Translations under genes and position numbers: made by a program
Notes under the pieces: generated by a model
Told to the model about the DNA's origin: nothing
The model's database searches: none
What the model saw: the letters and a program-made list of their open reading frames with translations, nothing else
In this document: positions 32,767-41,621 of the stretch, piece after piece
How positions within the stretch are numbered: position 1 is the first letter of the stretch
Layout of the letters: the number at the start of each line of letters is the position of its first letter
Origin: a bacterium
Lineage (GTDB): Bacteria; UBP6; UBA1177
DNA length: 64,000 nt
NCBI GenBank assembly: GCA_017405875.1
Contig: JAFQZM010000037.1
Coordinates: forward strand, 38,448-102,447
Direction of reading: 5' to 3'

Positions 32767-33125
32767 TACCAGATGTTTTTCGGTTTGATTCTAGCTGCGT
32801 TGCCCTTACGAAGTCTCTGATAGTAAAGTTTGCTTCTGCGTACGAGACCTCTGTTTACGAGCTCTATCTTCTCGATCATCGGGGAGTGAAGCGGGAATAT
32901 CTTTTCAACGCCGTAGCCGCCCGAGAACTTTCTGACTGTTATTGTGGTTCTGTTGTTGTCTCTGCCGTTTTTAATAGCGATGACATCGCCCTTGAAGATC
33001 TGGATACGAACTTTTTCACCTTCGATGATACGGGTGTGAACTTCGATTTTATCTCCCGGTTTTACATAGTAATGGTCGATTCTTCTCTGCTGATTTTCAA
33101 GTTTTTGAATAATGTTGGTTGTCAT
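32766..33125 (-). CDS. rplS: 50S ribosomal protein L19
   Basis: 119 aa large-subunit protein at the 30S-50S interface. Diagnostic stretches are the KPGDKIEVHTRI block, GVEKIFPLHSPMIEKIELVNRG and the C-terminal RRSKLYYQRLRKGNAARIK. I chose the ATG at 33125, preceded by GGAGGAG, over the ATG at 33140 that lies before this site. Last conserved gene of the trmD operon. Confidence 0.96.
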   Translation of the reverse strand: MTTNIIQKLENQQRRIDHYYVKPGDKIEVHTRIIEGEKVRIQIFKGDVIAIKNGRDNNRTTITVRKFSGGYGVEKIFPLHSPMIEKIELVNRGLVRRSKLYYQRLRKGNAARIKPKNIW

Positions 33126-33158
33126 TTTTAACTCCTCCAAAAATAACGCGGCGGCATA

Positions 33159-33707
33159 TTAGTCAGTTCTACTCAATCTGTCAATAAAAATCGACACCGC
33201 GCTTCTTACGCTTAAGTGGTTATAGCCTGTTCCGAGGTCTATCGGTTCAAGCAAAAAATCCAATGAATTTAAAAAGTTATCTTCCATTCCGCCCGCTGTT
33301 CCGAATAGTATAAGAACGGGTTTGTTTTTTTCTTCTTTAAGCTCTCTTATCGTTATTGATTTTTCTTTTTTTCTTGCAGTCGTTCCGATCGTTACCGGTT
33401 TTATTTTCCATTTTTCTTCGATCTCTTTTTTCGCTTCATCCAGACTCGGAACGATTTTTAAAACTTGAAGCGCTTTGAACCTGTCGGGATTGTAGGTTTT
33501 TCCTTCGCCTTGAGTCCAGTGCGATGCAAGCTGCGTTGCGATTGCGCGCATTTTTTCATCGGGATGGATCACGAAATATCCGCCGAGATCGTAAGTCGCA
33601 CAGACTCTCGCAATGTCGTGCAGATCGAGGTTTGTTATTGAGGAAGTTATAGCCGCGCCGTTGCGCAGAACGGGGCTGTGGATAAGTCCGATATAAAAAT
33701 TTTTCAT
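33159..33707 (-). CDS. SPOUT-class RNA methyltransferase (TM1570-like)
   Basis: 182 aa member of the SAM-dependent RNA methyltransferase family often encoded between trmD and rplS. N-terminal YIGLIHSPVLRNGA, central ARVCATYDLGGYFVIHP, and the knot region LILFGTAGGM...PIDLGTGYNHLSVRSAVSIFIDRL. Its RNA target is unknown to me. Its ATG overlaps the trmD stop by 4 nt. Confidence 0.88.
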   Translation of the reverse strand: MKNFYIGLIHSPVLRNGAAITSSITNLDLHDIARVCATYDLGGYFVIHPDEKMRAIATQLASHWTQGEGKTYNPDRFKALQVLKIVPSLDEAKKEIEEKWKIKPVTIGTTARKKEKSITIRELKEEKNKPVLILFGTAGGMEDNFLNSLDFLLEPIDLGTGYNHLSVRSAVSIFIDRLSRTD

Positions 33708-34426
33708 TTCATTTCTTCCCAGAATTCAGGTGGAATTTTTGAAAGCAGGTCGGGGCGGTTTTCAGCCGTTTTTGCCAGAGCGTTACGCAAACGCCACGCT
33801 TCGATTTTGGCGTGGTTGCCGCCGGTCAAGACTTTCGGGATAGACAAACCTCTGAAAACACGCGGCATCGTGTACTGGTCGTGCTCAAGCAGAGGAAGCG
33901 AGAAAGATTCGTTTTTGAAAGATTCTTCGTTGCCTAAAACGCCGGGAATAAGCCTTGTTACCGCGTCAATCACTGAAAGTGCTGCAGGTTCGCCGCCGGT
34001 AAGGACGTAATCTCCGACAGAAAGTTCGATTGCCTTCGAAATATCGATGAAACGCTGGTCTATCCCTTCGTAGTGACCGCAGACAATTATCAGATGCTCG
34101 GCAGTTTCGGAAAATTCGACCGCTTTCTTCTGGTTGAAGAGTTTTCCTCTCGGCGACATAACGATCGTTATCGTTTTTTCAGTCTTCGGAAGCGCTTCCC
34201 ACGCCGTGGTTATAACTTCGGGCTTCATTATAAGTCCTGCGCCGCCGCCGTAAGGTGAATCGTCAACTTGTCTTCTGTTGCCGAGCCCGAATTCGCGGAT
34301 CTGATGCAGATTCAGTTCAAGCGTTCCGTTATCCAGCGCCCTTTTCATCATGCTGACAGAGAAGGGCGACTCGAAAAATTCGGGAAAAAGTGTCAGGACA
34401 TCAATTTTCAGGTGCTTCATTTTCAC
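33704..34426 (-). CDS. trmD: tRNA (guanine-N1)-methyltransferase
   Basis: Makes m1G37, which prevents frameshifting. 240 aa. Knot motifs are LTLFPEFF, DDSPYGGGAGLIMKPEVI, MSPRGKLFNQ, IVCGHYEGIDQR and SVGDYVLTGGEPAALSVIDAVTRLIPGVLGN. The start overlaps the 3' end of the upstream lipoprotein gene by 26 nt in another frame. The usual rpsP and rimM are not upstream. Confidence 0.97.
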   Translation of the reverse strand: MKMKHLKIDVLTLFPEFFESPFSVSMMKRALDNGTLELNLHQIREFGLGNRRQVDDSPYGGGAGLIMKPEVITTAWEALPKTEKTITIVMSPRGKLFNQKKAVEFSETAEHLIIVCGHYEGIDQRFIDISKAIELSVGDYVLTGGEPAALSVIDAVTRLIPGVLGNEESFKNESFSLPLLEHDQYTMPRVFRGLSIPKVLTGGNHAKIEAWRLRNALAKTAENRPDLLSKIPPEFWEEMK

Positions 34427-36509
34427 TCTCTTCAGGCTGCTTTCCTTCTTTAAGTTTTTCCTCGGCTTTGCGCTTGAGCTCCTCTTCGATCTCTTCTTTC
34501 GTCATGAAAGGTTCTTTTTTCCTGCCGATAAGTATTTCGCCGCTTCCGGTCATGCGGTTCAAGTTGTCGAATTTTACGGTTTTTCCTGAAATCAGCGATG
34601 TGTAAGAGGTGTTTTTCAGCGCTTCGACGAAATTTCCGATGTCGCTTTTCTGCGAAGCAGCGAGAGCCGTTGTAACCGTGTCGGTCACTTCTGCCGCAAT
34701 CGTTTCGGCAAAGTAGAGAGCACGGCTGTTGCTATCTTTGAAAGCCTTGGATATTTTTGAATATTTTTCATTTTTTTCTGTTGTGTCAGGTCTCGGCGAG
34801 AAAATTATCATGCCGTCGATAAGTTTGTCGAGTTCTTCAATGTTTTTAGTGCTGCTCAGCATTTCGGAAGGTCCTAAAACAAGGATCTGCTGAATATCCC
34901 AGTCGTAGCCGTCTTTTCTCAATTCCTGCTTTTTTACCGTTACGGCGCGGTTCAGATATTTCTGGAAGTATGCGAATTCGACATTGAGGTAGGGGAATGC
35001 CGGAAGAAGGCTCGCTGTCTGCTTCGGATCGGTGAGAACGACGAGAACTTCGAAATTGCACTTGCCCGGAATCCTCTTTATGAAACTGTCAACGGCGCGG
35101 TTCATGATAGCGTTCGTCGTGAATTTTTCTTTGTTGCGCCACTTGAATCCGCGGATCGCTTCGTCGTAGTTATCCTGTTTGCCGACAACTTTTTCGACAT
35201 CGTCCTTGTATGCTCTGTCTGCCGGAGAAAGGTTTATAATATCGGTGACCTGCCCGCCAGCTTCCTCGATTTTCTTCCAGTATGTGTCGCGCAGCGCCCT
35301 GCCGTTTGCATCGTCAATGTAGGCGATTGCGAATTTTGTTTTTTCTCTTTCGGAAACGGCGTATTTTACAAGGTTTTCAGCTTCCAGATCTTTTGTCTGG
35401 CGCACGTTGAAAAAGAGTGATTCAGGGTTCGTGCCGAACGGAATATATGAAATGACAGGAATCGAATATTCAGCCGATTTCGTTATGAAATTTTCTGCAA
35501 ATTCCGGCGCGAAAAACGGGCCCAAAATGGCAAAACATTTGATTTCTTTGGCTTTTTTCATTAAAGCGTCAACAGTTTCTGTGCTTTCGTATTCGATAAA
35601 TTCAGGTTTTATTCCGTTTTTGTCGAGTTTCGTCAGATGCCAGTTTATATAGGTTTTTATGACTTCGTTGTATTTGCTCCACTTGTCGTTTGAAGAGAGC
35701 GCAACGCAGACTTTTTTCCAGTCCGGAACGTAGCTTTTGTCAAATTCAAAAACGACGGCAGGCTGGTTTTCTTCGATTTTTTCTGAAGTTTCAGGAGCAG
35801 TAGTTTCCGGAGCAGCGGTTTCAGCTCCTTCCTCTGCTTTCTGATTGGCTTCATGAATAATGTTTTCTATGGTTTGCGGCTGTGCTTCCTCGGCTGCCGG
35901 TTCTGAATTTCCGTTCAGCGCGGTGTTGAAATTGCGCCTGTTTTCTTCACTTTCATTGAGCCATGCGTCGAATTCGGGCTGAAGGTTGGCTTTCTTTTCA
36001 TCGTCAAATTCGCTGTACCACCTTGCCGCTGCATCAAACCTTTTTGAATAGAGATATGCGAAGAAAACGGTTTTTGAAGCTTCAAGTTTGGGCGCTTTTT
36101 CAAGTTTGAGATAAACCGAAAAAATCCATTTCAGCGCATCGTTGTAATTTTTTTCTGCAAGAGCCGCATTTCCTGCCATAACGTGCGTTTTGTGGGTGAA
36201 CGGAGCAACATCTTTGAGTTCTTTCAGCACTTCGAGCGCTTCGCCGTATTTTTTTTGATTGTATAAAGCCGATGCAAGCATGAATTTTATCTGGTTTGTC
36301 TGCCATTTTGCCCATTCGAAAGCGAAAAGCTCTTTCGAGTAAGCTTCTATTTCGGCAAAATTGTTCTCTGATTCCAGCGATTTATACTTTGCTTCAACTT
36401 CTTCCCATTCCGGATTTGCAGGAGTTTCGTTTGCTTCGAGTGTCGAGCAGCTTACCTGAAATAAAACCGAAAAAACTATTAAAACAAGTGCCAAAAATCT
36501 GATTTTCAT
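34401..36509 (-). CDS. LpoA-like lipoprotein with TPR-type and periplasmic-binding domains
   Basis: 702 aa. Lipobox ends FQVSC, followed by an alpha-helical N-terminal third resembling TPR repeats (SALYNQKKYGEALEVLKEL). An Ala/Glu/Thr/Pro-rich linker lies near residues 215-250, then a type I periplasmic-binding fold (VCVALSSNDKW, CFAILGPFFAPEFAE, PVISYIPFGT, FAIAYIDDANG). This architecture is that of penicillin-binding protein activators (LpoA) and related lipoproteins. The C-terminal Lys/Glu-rich helix overlaps trmD. Probably periplasmic, anchored to a membrane. Confidence 0.75.
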   Translation of the reverse strand: MKIRFLALVLIVFSVLFQVSCSTLEANETPANPEWEEVEAKYKSLESENNFAEIEAYSKELFAFEWAKWQTNQIKFMLASALYNQKKYGEALEVLKELKDVAPFTHKTHVMAGNAALAEKNYNDALKWIFSVYLKLEKAPKLEASKTVFFAYLYSKRFDAAARWYSEFDDEKKANLQPEFDAWLNESEENRRNFNTALNGNSEPAAEEAQPQTIENIIHEANQKAEEGAETAAPETTAPETSEKIEENQPAVVFEFDKSYVPDWKKVCVALSSNDKWSKYNEVIKTYINWHLTKLDKNGIKPEFIEYESTETVDALMKKAKEIKCFAILGPFFAPEFAENFITKSAEYSIPVISYIPFGTNPESLFFNVRQTKDLEAENLVKYAVSEREKTKFAIAYIDDANGRALRDTYWKKIEEAGGQVTDIINLSPADRAYKDDVEKVVGKQDNYDEAIRGFKWRNKEKFTTNAIMNRAVDSFIKRIPGKCNFEVLVVLTDPKQTASLLPAFPYLNVEFAYFQKYLNRAVTVKKQELRKDGYDWDIQQILVLGPSEMLSSTKNIEELDKLIDGMIIFSPRPDTTEKNEKYSKISKAFKDSNSRALYFAETIAAEVTDTVTTALAASQKSDIGNFVEALKNTSYTSLISGKTVKFDNLNRMTGSGEILIGRKKEPFMTKEEIEEELKRKAEEKLKEGKQPEESENEAPEN

Positions 36510-36534
36510 AAGTCACCTCACTTAAAAACGCGGT

Positions 36535-36562
36535 ATTTTACGAAAAAACGGTCAATAATCAA
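36535..36562 (-). promoter_or_regulatory. Promoter of the lipoprotein-trmD-rplS operon
   Basis: On the minus strand, TTGATT (36557-36562) and TAAAAT (36535-36540), 16-bp spacer, 25 bp before the start. Confidence 0.55.
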
Positions 36563-36585
36563 GTGACGTGAAAATGATGACTTAC

Positions 36586-36613
36586 TTGCCAACATTAAAA
36601 TAAAAAATATACT
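36586..36613 (+). promoter_or_regulatory. Promoter of the IgGFc-binding-like lipoprotein
   Basis: TTGCCA (36586-36591) and TATACT (36608-36613), 16-bp spacer, 36 bp before the start. Confidence 0.6.
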
Positions 36614-36649
36614 CCACGGTGTTGTTTTCGATAATTTCGAGGTGAATCC

Positions 36650-38602
36650 ATGAAAAAAGTGCTTTTTTTAATGTTTGTTTTCGTTTCGGCGTTCTTTTTT
36701 GCGGCTTGTACTGCATCGGATGACGAGGAAGAAGAACTCGTTGTTCCGGACGGCGACGGCGGCGAAGTGATTTCGGACGGAGACAGTTCCGGAGTGAACG
36801 ATTCTGATAACGGTCAAGGTTCAGACGCGGATAGTGTTGTTCCAGATGCAGACAGTGACAGCGGAAACAGTCAGGAACAGCCTGATCATGATACAACGCC
36901 TGTAACAACAAACTGCAATCCGGGAATGAAAGTCTGTGACGCAAGCGATCCTGGCAGCATATTTTTGTGCAAAGAAGACGGCTCGGGAGTTGAAACTCCT
37001 GCAGTTGAAAAGTGCGCAGAAGGTCTTGTCTGCTCATTCGGAAAGTGCGAGACTCAAGCCTGTGCTTCGGCGGGAAGCAGCTATCTGGGATGCGATTTTT
37101 ACACCGCAAAGCTCTATAACGGCAGAAAAAACGAAAAAATAACAAGCAAGGATTCTTTTTCGGTCGCTTTGGCCAATTCTCACCCTACTGAAACTGCGAC
37201 CATCGAATTTTTCAAGACTCTGGAAGACGGAACCGAGACAAAAATCGAGAGTTTCGAATACTGCTACAAGGTGACGAAGTCCTTCCTCGGCAGCGAATAT
37301 GACGATATGGAGTGCAAAAACTACGATTCCTCTTTTGTAATCACGGTAAATCCGCAGGAAACGATAGTCGTAACTCCGAAAAAAGAGGACAGAATGCTTA
37401 TCGGCACGGCGGCGACTTATCTGAGTTACCACATAAAATCGGATCTTCCGATAATCGTTTATCAGTTCAACCCGTTCTACAACCTTCATTCGAACGATGC
37501 TTCGCTGGTTCTGCCTTCGACAAAGCTCGGTGCGGACTACATTGTCGCAAGTTATCCCGACGAAACCAATGTCGACGGCGACGGTCCGGGCTATTTCACG
37601 ATAATCGGAGCTTTCGACATGCCGGTAGAGCTTGAGATCACGCCTACTGCGGATATTGCGGCAAGCGGCAAGATTCCCGGCACTTCGGCGGGCGTTCCGA
37701 TGACGGTTGAAATTAATCAGGGTGAAGTTCTGAATATCGTCACTACATCGGGCGGCGCGGACTTTACCGGAACAAAGATCGCGTGCAAAAATCCTTATTC
37801 GAAGTGCGCTCCGGTCGCTGTTTTCGGCGGTCACGGATGCGCCGACATTCCGAAAGACAGAGGTTACTGCGACCATCTCGAACACCAGCTTCTGCCGGTC
37901 AGCCGCTGGGGAATGCGCTATGCCGTCGTCAAAACGAAACCGAGAAGCTATGCCAGAGATTTCGTGAGAGTCGTAGCCTCGGCAGACGGAACGAATGTTT
38001 CTGTTAAAATCAGGGATGAAGAATACAGCAGCGGAACCGAAAAAACGGTCACGCTCAATGCCGGTCAGTTCTATGAATACGAACTCAACTACATTGACGA
38101 GGGCGGAAGCTGGTTCACGTCGGGAACATCGTTTATCGAAGCCGACAAGCCTGTGCAGGTCACGCAGTATTTAAGCGGTTCTGAAGACATCAGTTCGGAC
38201 TGCCGCGATGACGGACCGGGTTCTTCACATTCCTACTGTTTCGGTGATCCGGCAATGACGATAATCCCGCCGGTCGAGCAGTTCAGAAGCGAATACTACT
38301 TCTTCGCATACTCGGTCGAAGACACCAGTACCGACGGCGGCAACGCGAATTTCGTCGAAGTCATCACCGATCCCGGAGTCGAAATCACGCTTGACGGCGA
38401 AACCCCGACACCAGCGATGGACGGCGAAATGCAGGGTGCAGTTTTCGGCAGCGACAAAGTCTACTACATTTTCGAGCTCGATTCGTGGTTCATGCGCCAC
38501 CACCTTTCATGCAGCGGAACGTGCGGAATCCTCGTCTACGGCTGGGGAATGGACGTAAGCTACATGTATCCCGGCGGACTCGATCTGAAGATGCTGAAAT
38601 AA
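36650..38602 (+). CDS. IgGFc-binding-like surface lipoprotein
   Basis: 650 aa. Lipobox in FFFAACTAS, acidic Asp/Ser/Gly linker to about residue 85, a small Cys-rich module (CNPGMKVCDASDPGSIFLC...EGLVCSFGKC), then a long domain whose pattern matches the IgGFc-binding N-terminal family: YHIKSDLPIIVYQFNP, SLVLPSTKLGADYIVASYP, HLEHQLLPVSRWGMRYAV, TSFIEADKPVQVTQYLSG, DPAMTIIPPVEQF. The family is abundant in Myxococcota-like genomes, and the IgG-binding name need not reflect function here. Start supported by GAGGTGA. Confidence 0.8.
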   Translation: MKKVLFLMFVFVSAFFFAACTASDDEEEELVVPDGDGGEVISDGDSSGVNDSDNGQGSDADSVVPDADSDSGNSQEQPDHDTTPVTTNCNPGMKVCDASDPGSIFLCKEDGSGVETPAVEKCAEGLVCSFGKCETQACASAGSSYLGCDFYTAKLYNGRKNEKITSKDSFSVALANSHPTETATIEFFKTLEDGTETKIESFEYCYKVTKSFLGSEYDDMECKNYDSSFVITVNPQETIVVTPKKEDRMLIGTAATYLSYHIKSDLPIIVYQFNPFYNLHSNDASLVLPSTKLGADYIVASYPDETNVDGDGPGYFTIIGAFDMPVELEITPTADIAASGKIPGTSAGVPMTVEINQGEVLNIVTTSGGADFTGTKIACKNPYSKCAPVAVFGGHGCADIPKDRGYCDHLEHQLLPVSRWGMRYAVVKTKPRSYARDFVRVVASADGTNVSVKIRDEEYSSGTEKTVTLNAGQFYEYELNYIDEGGSWFTSGTSFIEADKPVQVTQYLSGSEDISSDCRDDGPGSSHSYCFGDPAMTIIPPVEQFRSEYYFFAYSVEDTSTDGGNANFVEVITDPGVEITLDGETPTPAMDGEMQGAVFGSDKVYYIFELDSWFMRHHLSCSGTCGILVYGWGMDVSYMYPGGLDLKMLK

Positions 38603-38616
38603 ACGAAAAACCGCTC

Positions 38617-38644
38617 TTTCCTTTTATCCGAATTTCAATATAAT
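38617..38644 (+). promoter_or_regulatory. Promoter of the 925-aa lipoprotein
   Basis: TATAAT at 38639-38644 with weak -35 TTTCCT (38617-38622). Nearly the same sequence precedes the paralogue at 44103-44130. Confidence 0.5.
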
Positions 38645-38680
38645 ATCGCTGTTTTTGTTTAATTTCTGAGGGTCATATCC

Positions 38681-41458
38681 ATGAAGATCTTTTTCTCCAT
38701 CATGCTGATTTTCCTGTTTTTATCGTGCGGTGGCGGCAAAAAAACACCTGAAAGCGTTGTGCCGGATGAGGATTCAGAATCGGATGGTGACATTACCGGA
38801 GTTGACGAAAGTGATGATGAAGTTACTGATACGTGTGAAACCGAGCCTTGCAAAGGTGTGGAAAATTCGACTGGTGAGTGTATTGATGAAGATAAAGGAT
38901 ATTCATGCGAATGTCTTGAAAAGTATGGTTGGAGTCCGGATGACAAAAAATGTCTGGAGATAAGAACTGCTGAATGCACCGGACTTCCGGAAAATGCCGA
39001 ATGGCACGGTCCGACAAGCATTACACAGATGACCAGAGACGGAGAGGAGTGGTTCCCTTCAACTGAGGGGACATATCGAATGTTAGGAGAATGTAAGGAC
39101 TCCTGCTGTTTCAGATGTATCGAAAATTATACCTGGTTCGACAACGAGTGTCTTGATCCTGATACTATAAAGGGACAATGTTCCGCAAGACCTTGCAAAA
39201 ATATGAAAAATTCAACAGGAGTCTGCACTGTGGAAGACGAATGGCCGTGGTATTCCTGCGAATGTGCGGAGGGCTATACCTTTGTCGAAATTACATGCGG
39301 TTTCGGATGCAGAATGACAAGAACAGCGGAATGTACAGGGCTTCCGGAACATGCCGAATGGAATGAAGTGTCAAGCATCACGCAAAAGTCAGAGGATGGT
39401 GAATATTGGTCACCTGAAACTACAGGTAGATGGAATGATATGCCTTGTACGACATCCTGCTGTTTCCAATGCAGCGAAACTTATTTCTGGAACGGATCGG
39501 AGTGTGTCAACCTTTGTGATCAGAATCACTGCGGAGATTTGCCTCACTCGACCGGGGAATGTTTTTCAGTCGGTCCGTTCGACTATACCTGCGGGTGTGA
39601 GGAAGGATACTACTGGTGGGGGGCGAAGCGCGGCTGCATTACGCAGAAACCTGCTTCGGGCAACATCTGCACCGGTGCACGCGAATGTTTTGACAACAAT
39701 AAAAAAATCGATTGTCCTGTTCCGGGTGAGGATTTTTACGGTCAGGACGCACAGTATGCCGAGGCCGGTGCGTGTGTTCTGAAAGCCGCTACGGCAAATG
39801 TCGAATTTTCAGAATCTGTTTTTGAGGCCTCGGTCGAGAACGGAGACGAAGTCGTTAATGATTCGGCGACAGGGCTTGTGTGGCAGAAGGATTATGTTTT
39901 AAAAGGAGAGTGGAGGCAGACTCTTAACTACTGCGAGAATCTGGTCTATGCCGGATATTCCGACTGGAGACTTCCGAACAAAAACGAACTTCTTTCGCTT
40001 ATAACTTACAGACAGGATCATCCTGATTCTGATTTTTCGTGGATCGACGATGAGACTGACCCTCAATACTTTTTCTCCTCGACATCTCCGAGAGCAAATA
40101 CCGTAGCGGTAATATTTTCAACCGACGGAGAAACAAGGTATATGTATAAAGTCGAAAATAATTATTACCAGGACAGGAATGTCCGCTGCGTCAGATCCAA
40201 TCTATGCGGTGAAGGCCTTTTTCTAAAAGGTGCCGAATGTGTTCACGATCCCTGCAGTCAGAACTCCTGCGAAGTTCCGAATTCGACTGGTATCTGCATT
40301 CCGAAAACGGAAACATCTTACGAATGCCAGTGTCTTGGAGGATTTTTCTGGAACGGAAGTGAGTGCGTTGATCCCTGCGCTGCAGATCCCTGCTCGAAGG
40401 TGGCGAATTCCGACGGATCCTGCACTGCTATAAATTCAGGCAAATATCTTTGCGGCTGCAAGAATGGGGTTGGCTGGAATAGCGGAAAGTGCACCGCTTA
40501 TGCGAAAGGGGTCGCAACTTTAGGAAATATCTGTATCGGGACGGAAATGACAATAATTCCCAGTCTGCTTAGATGCAGAATGCAGAATTTTGAACTTAAA
40601 ACTGTTTCGGATCAGGGAATCGTTGTGGATAAAAACACCGGGCTTGAGTGGCAGCACGCCGTGTCGGAAAAAACTTACACATGGAATGAAGCTCTTGATT
40701 ATTGCGATGATCTTGAATATGCGGGATACAGTGACTGGCGGCTGCCGGAACCGCTTGAGATACTGACTATCGTTGATCACGACGCCTACGATATATATGT
40801 CGATGCATATTACGATACACCGCAACTGCTTGTGAACGAGCTTTATTTTGAAAGCGTATTTCCCTCTTTTGATGTCGGCAACAATCTCTGGACATCAAAA
40901 ACATATCGGGATGACCCGAAAAGAGCGTGGGTTTTCAGTCCTCAGCGCAGCTATGTTTATCCCCATCCGTCAAAAACAGACATCTACAATGCAATGTGTG
41001 TGCGCGGCGGCATTCTTCCGAGAGCGGAATTTAAAAAATTGAAAATAGGCGGAGATGCAGTTGTGACCGATTCGGCGACAGGATTTATGTGGCAGCAAGG
41101 CTTCACCGTGATGGAAGATGTTGAGCACTCAAACGCTATTGAATATTGTGACAACCTCACTTATGCGGGATATTCCGACTGGAGACTTCCGAACAAAAAC
41201 GAACTCGCTTCACTTTTTAGTTTTGACACAACTTTTTCAGACTTCTTCGACATGCCGGAAAAATACGATTTCATTTCTTCCACCACATTTGTTCTGAATG
41301 CAGAATATCCGAATGAACCTTTTCTTCTGGTGGATGAAAAGGCAATGACCATAAATCAAAAAGGCGAAGCCGGTTATGTCGGAACAGGAAAAGGGTCATT
41401 AGGTGTCTATCCGGAAACGGGCTCTTACAATGTCCGCTGTGTCAGAGATTATTACTGA
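38681..41458 (+). CDS. Large lipoprotein with EGF-like, TGLP and DUF1566 repeats
   Basis: 925 aa. Lipobox FLFLSCGG, acidic linker, then alternating Cys-rich modules: EGF-like units (CETEPCKGVENSTGEC...CEC), TGLP modules (ECTGLPENAEW...SITQ), and three DUF1566/Lcl_C domains, each with a YAGYSDWRLPNKNEL-type core (about residues 400, 680, 820) and ending in a VRCVR-type strand. Expected on the cell surface, possibly carbohydrate or protein binding. The first 150 bp, including promoter and signal peptide, are nearly identical to the gene at 44167, showing recent duplication. Confidence 0.85.
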   Translation: MKIFFSIMLIFLFLSCGGGKKTPESVVPDEDSESDGDITGVDESDDEVTDTCETEPCKGVENSTGECIDEDKGYSCECLEKYGWSPDDKKCLEIRTAECTGLPENAEWHGPTSITQMTRDGEEWFPSTEGTYRMLGECKDSCCFRCIENYTWFDNECLDPDTIKGQCSARPCKNMKNSTGVCTVEDEWPWYSCECAEGYTFVEITCGFGCRMTRTAECTGLPEHAEWNEVSSITQKSEDGEYWSPETTGRWNDMPCTTSCCFQCSETYFWNGSECVNLCDQNHCGDLPHSTGECFSVGPFDYTCGCEEGYYWWGAKRGCITQKPASGNICTGARECFDNNKKIDCPVPGEDFYGQDAQYAEAGACVLKAATANVEFSESVFEASVENGDEVVNDSATGLVWQKDYVLKGEWRQTLNYCENLVYAGYSDWRLPNKNELLSLITYRQDHPDSDFSWIDDETDPQYFFSSTSPRANTVAVIFSTDGETRYMYKVENNYYQDRNVRCVRSNLCGEGLFLKGAECVHDPCSQNSCEVPNSTGICIPKTETSYECQCLGGFFWNGSECVDPCAADPCSKVANSDGSCTAINSGKYLCGCKNGVGWNSGKCTAYAKGVATLGNICIGTEMTIIPSLLRCRMQNFELKTVSDQGIVVDKNTGLEWQHAVSEKTYTWNEALDYCDDLEYAGYSDWRLPEPLEILTIVDHDAYDIYVDAYYDTPQLLVNELYFESVFPSFDVGNNLWTSKTYRDDPKRAWVFSPQRSYVYPHPSKTDIYNAMCVRGGILPRAEFKKLKIGGDAVVTDSATGFMWQQGFTVMEDVEHSNAIEYCDNLTYAGYSDWRLPNKNELASLFSFDTTFSDFFDMPEKYDFISSTTFVLNAEYPNEPFLLVDEKAMTINQKGEAGYVGTGKGSLGVYPETGSYNVRCVRDYY

Positions 41459-41464
41459 TGCACG

Positions 41465-41491
41465 GCGCAAACGTGAGAGTTTGTGCTTTTT
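41465..41491 (+). terminator. Terminator-like hairpin heading repeat cluster A
   Basis: Stem GCGCAAAC (41465-41472)/GTTTGTGC (41479-41486) with one G-T pair, loop of 6, then TTTTT. It lies just after the 925-aa lipoprotein stop. Confidence 0.65.
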
Positions 41492-41573
41492 AACTTGCTT
41501 TTTCGTGCAGAATCGGCATTTTTGAACTTGCTTTTTCGTGCGGAATTGACACTTTTGAACTTGCTTTTTCGTG
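41492..41573. repeat. Repeat cluster A: three copies of a 16-bp core every 33 bp
   Basis: The core AACTTGCTTTTTCGTG occurs exactly at 41492, 41525 and 41558, spaced 33 bp apart, with similar 17-bp spacers (gaat..gacac-type). It precedes the AAA_14 ATPase gene. Confidence 0.9.
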
Positions 41574-41621
41574 ATTTACGAGTTATTATGCCGTTTAGGG
41601 AAACAGTTGCTTGAGGTTTTT

